From Chlorobiales bacterium (GTDB lineage: Bacteria > Bacteroidota > Chlorobiia > Chlorobiales > Chlorobiaceae): DNA of 8,612 nt. The notes below the pieces were generated by a model. The model was not told where the DNA came from and made no database searches. It saw only the letters and a program-made list of their open reading frames with translations. Of the stretch, positions 5,712 through 8,612 are shown piece by piece (positions within the stretch are counted from its first letter, which is position 1; each line of letters starts with the position of its first letter). The DNA lies in NCBI GenBank assembly GCA_022360355.1, contig JAKSCY010000097.1, positions 1 to 8,612 on the forward strand, given 5' to 3'. Both the position numbers and the translations under genes were made by a program.

Positions 5712-6383
5712 GCTTGCTTTAATATGAACCCTTTCGATCGGAGGTTCGTCCGCACAAGTGTCGCATGTTGTCCCGGGGAGATGCAGGTTTCCTCCTGAAA
5801 CATTGCAGAGAATGTCCGATGTCGTATCAAGCAAGTTTTTTGTGCCGGTGCCCAGAAAGTTTACCGAGCCCTGAATAAACGGGAATGTTTCAAAAATGTT
5901 CCGGCCGACCAACTGGGAGGCCGGTCCCAGGCCCTTCCCGATATTCTGAATGGATGTTACCGGATTGAGCTTGCCATCTCTGACACGATTGATAATGTTG
6001 CCGATTCCTGAAGGTAACTGGTTGACAACATTGTAGCCGATGGTTTGTGCGTAGGTGACAAAACCGGAAACGTTCAGGCCGAGAACTGTACGGCGCAGCA
6101 TTTCAGCTCTTGACAGTACCCGCAGGTCGCCGTCCTTTACGATTCTGGTCTGGCAGGCAAGTCTTCCCCCCGCTTCCGCGAGCTTGTCGGAGATAAATGC
6201 TTTCTCGGTGTCGTTACGTTCTGATAAACAATTCATACCTTCCTGCACATATACAAAGCAGCTTTGGCAAACACCGCTGCCACCGCATATGTAACCGATA
6301 TGGCACTTGTTCTGCTTTGCAACATCAAGGAGGATATCTCCCGGCTGCGCTTCACAGGGTCTGTCATTTATGTAGATCCGCAT
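5697..6383 (-). CDS. csmI: Chlorosome envelope [2Fe-2S] ferredoxin, CsmI/CsmJ/CsmX family
   Basis: This 228-residue protein belongs to the chlorosome-envelope ferredoxins unique to green sulfur bacteria, thought to help control energy transfer from the antenna by redox state. Residues 1-95 are an adrenodoxin-type ferredoxin domain with ligands C33, C39, C42 and C77. The IGYICGGSGVCQSC stretch is the cluster loop. Residues about 100-195 form a low-charge, Gly/Asn-rich region suited to the envelope monolayer. The tail adds C193 and a CDTC pair (C207, C210); with C10, C27 and C52 these are six cysteines beyond the cluster ligands. The neighbouring gene encodes a paralogue that aligns without gaps over the first 77 residues. 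It is 103 bases after that gene and 38 before sdhB, likely in one transcript, with no obvious promoter of its own and no Shine-Dalgarno. The family is certain; I chose csmI over csmJ from remembered gene order, so that letter is tentative. Confidence 0.88.
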   Translation of the reverse strand: MRIYINDRPCEAQPGDILLDVAKQNKCHIGYICGGSGVCQSCFVYVQEGMNCLSERNDTEKAFISDKLAEAGGRLACQTRIVKDGDLRVLSRAEMLRRTVLGLNVSGFVTYAQTIGYNVVNQLPSGIGNIINRVRDGKLNPVTSIQNIGKGLGPASQLVGRNIFETFPFIQGSVNFLGTGTKNLLDTTSDILCNVSGGNLHLPGTTCDTCADEPPIERVHIKASPAKK

Positions 6384-6440
6384 GATCGTAACGGTTTGGT
6401 TTTTTCAAATATAATTATTTTTTCCGCAACAGGGGTTTTT

Positions 6441-6476
6441 TCTGCCTGTCGGCGGCAGAGCGGCTTTTCAGGCAGA
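6441..6476. repeat. Hairpin in the csmX-csmI spacer with alternative pairing
   Basis: TCTGCCTG (6441-6448) and CAGGCAGA (6469-6476) are perfect 8-bp arms around 20 bases. The left arm's TCTGCC can also pair with GGCAGA at 6454-6459, giving a tighter 6-bp hairpin with a 7-base loop. On the minus strand it is followed by A6, not T, so it is not an intrinsic terminator. It may be an mRNA processing or stability structure between the two csm cistrons. Confidence 0.45.
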
Positions 6477-6480
6477 CGCC

Positions 6481-6498
6481 CCGGTGTCAGTTCACCGG
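6481..6498. repeat. Hairpin with the csmX stop codon in its loop
   Basis: CCGGTG (6481-6486) and CACCGG (6493-6498) form a perfect 6-bp stem, extendable by two pairs past one mismatch. On the minus strand the loop reads AACTGA, and its TGA is the csmX stop codon. Confidence 0.55.
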
Positions 6499-7143
6499 AG
6501 CATGTTTGTGCAGTTTCAGGGATTCGTGTATCTCAGGAGAAGAGCCTTTTGCGTTTTCTGCTGTTTGGTGTTCTTCTCCGTTGCTGTTCTCCGCTGCTTC
6601 ATGTACATAGCGCCTGGTGAAAGTTTTTGTTTGTTTCTTCATGCCAAAAGCTTCCTGGACGGCCATGCCGATCAACTCAAGGGCGCCGGCTACAGCTTCG
6701 GCTATATCGGTAACGAGCTGCCACGTATCAAGTTTGCCTTCAGAAAATCTCTGGGCCTGCATTGCTATGGTTTCCGGAAACTTGATCAGAGACTCCCATC
6801 CCATTTTTGCCTGATAGGGAATGAGTGCGAGCGGTTTGTCATCAAACGTTCTTTTCACCTCTTCCACAGCCGTCAGAAGTTTGACCGTTCCGAGCTTGTC
6901 GAGAGTCGCCAGGCATGCTACCCTTGTTCCTTCGTTGACCAGCTCATTTGAAAGCATGGCTTTTTCTCTGTCGTTCAGAGGAGAGAGAAGATCCATTCCT
7001 TCCAGCACCTTTACATAACAGGTCTGGCATATTCCGTTACCTCCACAGAAATAACCTATATGCGTATGGTTTTTACGGGCAATATCTATCAGACGTTCAC
7101 CTGTGTTGGCTTCATATTTTTCATCGTTTATATATACAAACAT
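6487..7143 (-). CDS. csmX: Chlorosome envelope [2Fe-2S] ferredoxin, CsmI/CsmJ/CsmX family
   Basis: This 218-residue paralogue of the adjacent csm gene has a ferredoxin domain at 1-95 with ligands C33, C39, C42 and C77, exactly the positions in its neighbour. A middle region (about 105-167) has amphipathic or hydrophobic helical stretches, including DIAEAVAGALELIGMAV, suited to lying in the chlorosome envelope. A charged tail (170-218), rich in Glu, His and Lys, ends the protein. It has no cysteines beyond the four ligands. The frame is open 25 codons further upstream (ATG 7218), but the start at 7143 aligns residue for residue with the paralogue and puts MFVYIND opposite MRIYIND, so I use it. 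No Shine-Dalgarno is visible. It starts 133 bases after mfd and is the probable first gene of a csmX-csmI-sdhB-ald transcript. The X designation rests on length and remembered gene order, so it is tentative. Confidence 0.87.
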   Translation of the reverse strand: MFVYINDEKYEANTGERLIDIARKNHTHIGYFCGGNGICQTCYVKVLEGMDLLSPLNDREKAMLSNELVNEGTRVACLATLDKLGTVKLLTAVEEVKRTFDDKPLALIPYQAKMGWESLIKFPETIAMQAQRFSEGKLDTWQLVTDIAEAVAGALELIGMAVQEAFGMKKQTKTFTRRYVHEAAENSNGEEHQTAENAKGSSPEIHESLKLHKHAPVN

Positions 7144-7160
7144 AGCTATATGGTTTATTG

Positions 7161-7184
7161 TTTGTGTATTAAAAGTCACACAAA
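7161..7184. promoter_or_regulatory. Inverted repeat upstream of csmX, possible operator
   Basis: TTTGTGT (7161-7167) and ACACAAA (7178-7184) are perfect 7-bp arms around ten bases, 18 to 41 bases upstream of the csmX ATG. The TGTG/CACA arms recall sites of CRP/FNR-superfamily regulators, but the spacing differs from the TGTGA-N6-TCACA consensus. I could not find a convincing -35/-10 pair in this 133-base gap. A weak imperfect hairpin closer to mfd (GCCAA/TTGGC arms near 7213-7248), followed by AACTTTT, may end the mfd transcript. Confidence 0.4.
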
Positions 7185-7276
7185 TGGTAACCTTTTTCAG
7201 TTCTTTAAAAGTTGCCAAAACAGGATGATTTATGTCTTATTTTGTTGGCTGAGAGTGTCGATTGGCAACGTCGGTT

Positions 7277-8612
7277 TCAGTTCCTGTTGAGTTTTTCGAG
7301 AAGGAAACGGTAATGTTCCATGATGCCGGCGGGTTCCTGGTAGGAGTCCGGCGGATGATGGAGGAGAAGTTTCATTTTTTTGCCCTGCTGAAAACGAGGA
7401 GCGTATACCTGCATCCATTCGGACTGGAGTGACACTATCAATTCCTGAAAAAAAGGCTGGCTGTAGAATTCCGCCTGGTTTTCACCGGGCAGAAGGATGG
7501 AAAATGTTCGAGGCTGGATATCGACCTTTGACAGGCCGATGGATGAACAAAGGTTTTTGAGTTTTGCAAGACCGGTCAGGTTTTCAACATCTTTCGGAAG
7601 AGGCCCGAACCTGTCACGCAATTCATCCCGGATCGAGTCGATTTCGTCGTCTGTTGAGCTTTTGGATATCTTTTCATAGAAAGAGAAGCGTTCCTGAGTT
7701 GCAGATATGTAGTAATCGGGAATGAGCGCATCGAAATAAAAAACCATATCGGTATTGCCGGTGATCTGGGCCGGTTGCGACTCATCTGAGGTAAAGAGCC
7801 GGCTGAATTCGCCGGTTTTCAGTTCTGTGACGGCTTCCTCAAGCAGTTTCTGGTAAAGGTCGAAACCAAGTTCATGAATCGCTCCTGACTGCTCGGCACC
7901 GAGAAGGTTTCCTGCTCCTCTGATATCCAGGTCGCGCAATGCAATATTGAAGCCGGAACCCAGTTCCGTGAAGCTTTCGATTACGGCAAGCCGCTGCACG
8001 GCCTCTCTTTTAAGGGTATCGACAGGAGGGATGATGAGGTAGCTGTAAGCTTTTCTTTCACTTCTCCCTACACGGCCTCTGAGTTGGTAGAGATCGGAAA
8101 GACCGAACATGTCGGCACGGTTGATGATGATCGTGTTTGCATTGGAAATATCGAGTCCCGAGCCGATAATGGAGGTGGAGATGAGAACATCAAGGTCGTG
8201 GTTGATGAAGTGCATCATTGCGTTTTCAAGTTCGGCAGTCGGCATCTGACCGTGGGCTATCCCGGTTTTTGCTTCGGGAACGAGTTCTTGAAGAGTATTC
8301 TGAATCTGGTCGAGCCCGGAAATACGGTTATGCAGGAAAAAAACCTGCCCTTTCCGGTTGATTTCGTGCTGTATTGCCGAGCGGATCGTGTCGGAATTGA
8401 ACTGGGTGATGATTGTTTCAACAGGTTGCCTGTTTCGGGGAGGTGTCGACACTATCGAGAGATCTCTGGCACCGAGCATGGAAAACTGAAGTGTTCTCGG
8501 GATCGGAGTTGCAGACATGGTGAGTGTATCCACACCCGGGAAGTTCTGACGCAGCTTTTCTTTTGCGGCAACTCCGAAATGCTGTTCCTCATCGATGATG
8601 AGCAGGCCGAGA
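7277..8612 (-). CDS. mfd: Transcription-repair coupling factor Mfd, C-terminal part
   Basis: Mfd pushes stalled RNA polymerase off DNA lesions and recruits UvrA for strand-specific repair. Only the last 444 codons are visible; the reading frame runs off the right edge. The fragment opens just before the Walker B box DEEQ (8582-8593), then has motif [12 protein letters not shown] (8489-8515) and motif [21 protein letters not shown]. Motif [11 protein letters not shown] lies at 8060-8086, and the RecG-like translocation motif [14 protein letters not shown] ends near 7883. The C-terminal D7 domain follows, with [14 protein letters not shown] and [16 protein letters not shown], the translocation motif and D7 together separate Mfd from RecG. 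The GTG at 8533 is internal, not a start. No frameshift is seen. The N-terminal UvrB-like and polymerase-binding domains lie outside the window. It is on the same strand as the csm genes but separated by 133 bases, so it is probably an independent unit. Confidence 0.96.
   Translation of the reverse strand, partial: LGLLIIDEEQHFGVAAKEKLRQNFPGVDTLTMSATPIPRTLQFSMLGARDLSIVSTPPRNRQPVETIITQFNSDTIRSAIQHEINRKGQVFFLHNRISGLDQIQNTLQELVPEAKTGIAHGQMPTAELENAMMHFINHDLDVLISTSIIGSGLDISNANTIIINRADMFGLSDLYQLRGRVGRSERKAYSYLIIPPVDTLKREAVQRLAVIESFTELGSGFNIALRDLDIRGAGNLLGAEQSGAIHELGFDLYQKLLEEAVTELKTGEFSRLFTSDESQPAQITGNTDMVFYFDALIPDYYISATQERFSFYEKISKSSTDDEIDSIRDELRDRFGPLPKDVENLTGLAKLKNLCSSIGLSKVDIQPRTFSILLPGENQAEFYSQPFFQELIVSLQSEWMQVYAPRFQQGKKMKLLLHHPPDSYQEPAGIMEHYRFLLEKLNRN

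Noticed and set aside
6301..6316. Sigma54-like sequence TGGCACTTGTTCTGCT on the plus strand
   Set aside because: It lies inside csmI in antisense, in codons of the ferredoxin domain, with no plus-strand gene downstream.
7144..7218. 25-residue N-terminal extension of csmX from ATG 7218
   Set aside because: The paralogue aligns residue for residue from M26 of the longer form, and the extension would run through the inverted repeat upstream of csmX.
8531..8533. GTG at 8533 as the start of a separate helicase gene
   Set aside because: The frame continues upstream through the DEEQ box to the window edge, so the codon is an internal valine of mfd.
1..8612. CRISPR array, tRNA, rRNA, transposase or phage genes
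   Set aside because: None was recognised: the gaps are short, no regular direct-repeat array appears, and no coding frame resembles a mobile-element protein.

Overview
The window looks like a chromosomal segment of a green sulfur bacterium (Chlorobi, family Chlorobiaceae). The strongest evidence is a tandem pair of genes for chlorosome-envelope [2Fe-2S] ferredoxins (CsmI/CsmJ/CsmX family). Close by are a plant/cyanobacterial-type carotenoid isomerase (CrtH) and an iron-sulfur subunit of succinate dehydrogenase/fumarate reductase, an enzyme the reductive TCA cycle needs. Base composition is moderate (judged by eye, slightly under half G+C). From memory, crtH, the csm pair and mfd are also close together in Chlorobaculum tepidum; I could not check this.

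Layout. (1) 1-1893, all on the minus strand, is a stress and regulatory block. In transcription order it holds an ECF sigma factor of the SigR type, a small zinc-binding anti-sigma factor of the RsrA/ZAS type, an ArsR-family repressor, and the start of a small heat-shock protein (Hsp20) that runs off the left edge. (2) 1894-2024 is an AT-rich divergent promoter region between the sigma factor and crtH. (3) 2025-3536 is crtH, the only plus-strand gene. It is followed at once by a 105-bp palindromic element. (4) 3678-8612, all on the minus strand, reads mfd (3' part only) - csmX - csmI - sdhB - ald and converges on crtH. The spacers are short between csmI and sdhB (38 nt) and between sdhB and ald (64 nt), longer between csmX and csmI (103 nt), and 133 nt after mfd.

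How the genes fit together. csmX, csmI and sdhB are three consecutive genes that each encode a [2Fe-2S] ferredoxin-type domain: two belong to the light-harvesting antenna and one to central carbon metabolism. crtH supplies all-trans lycopene for antenna and reaction-centre carotenoids. Alanine dehydrogenase links pyruvate to nitrogen metabolism. The sigma/anti-sigma pair looks like a thiol-redox switch, which fits oxygen or sulfur stress in an anaerobic phototroph.

Expression signals. Only hsp20 has a clear Shine-Dalgarno sequence; the other visible starts have none at normal spacing. crtH has an extended -10 promoter. hsp20 has a sigma54-like sequence upstream. The stop codons of csmX, csmI and sdhB each lie inside an inverted repeat. 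I saw no tRNA, rRNA, CRISPR array, transposase or phage gene. No gap between genes exceeds 300 bases.
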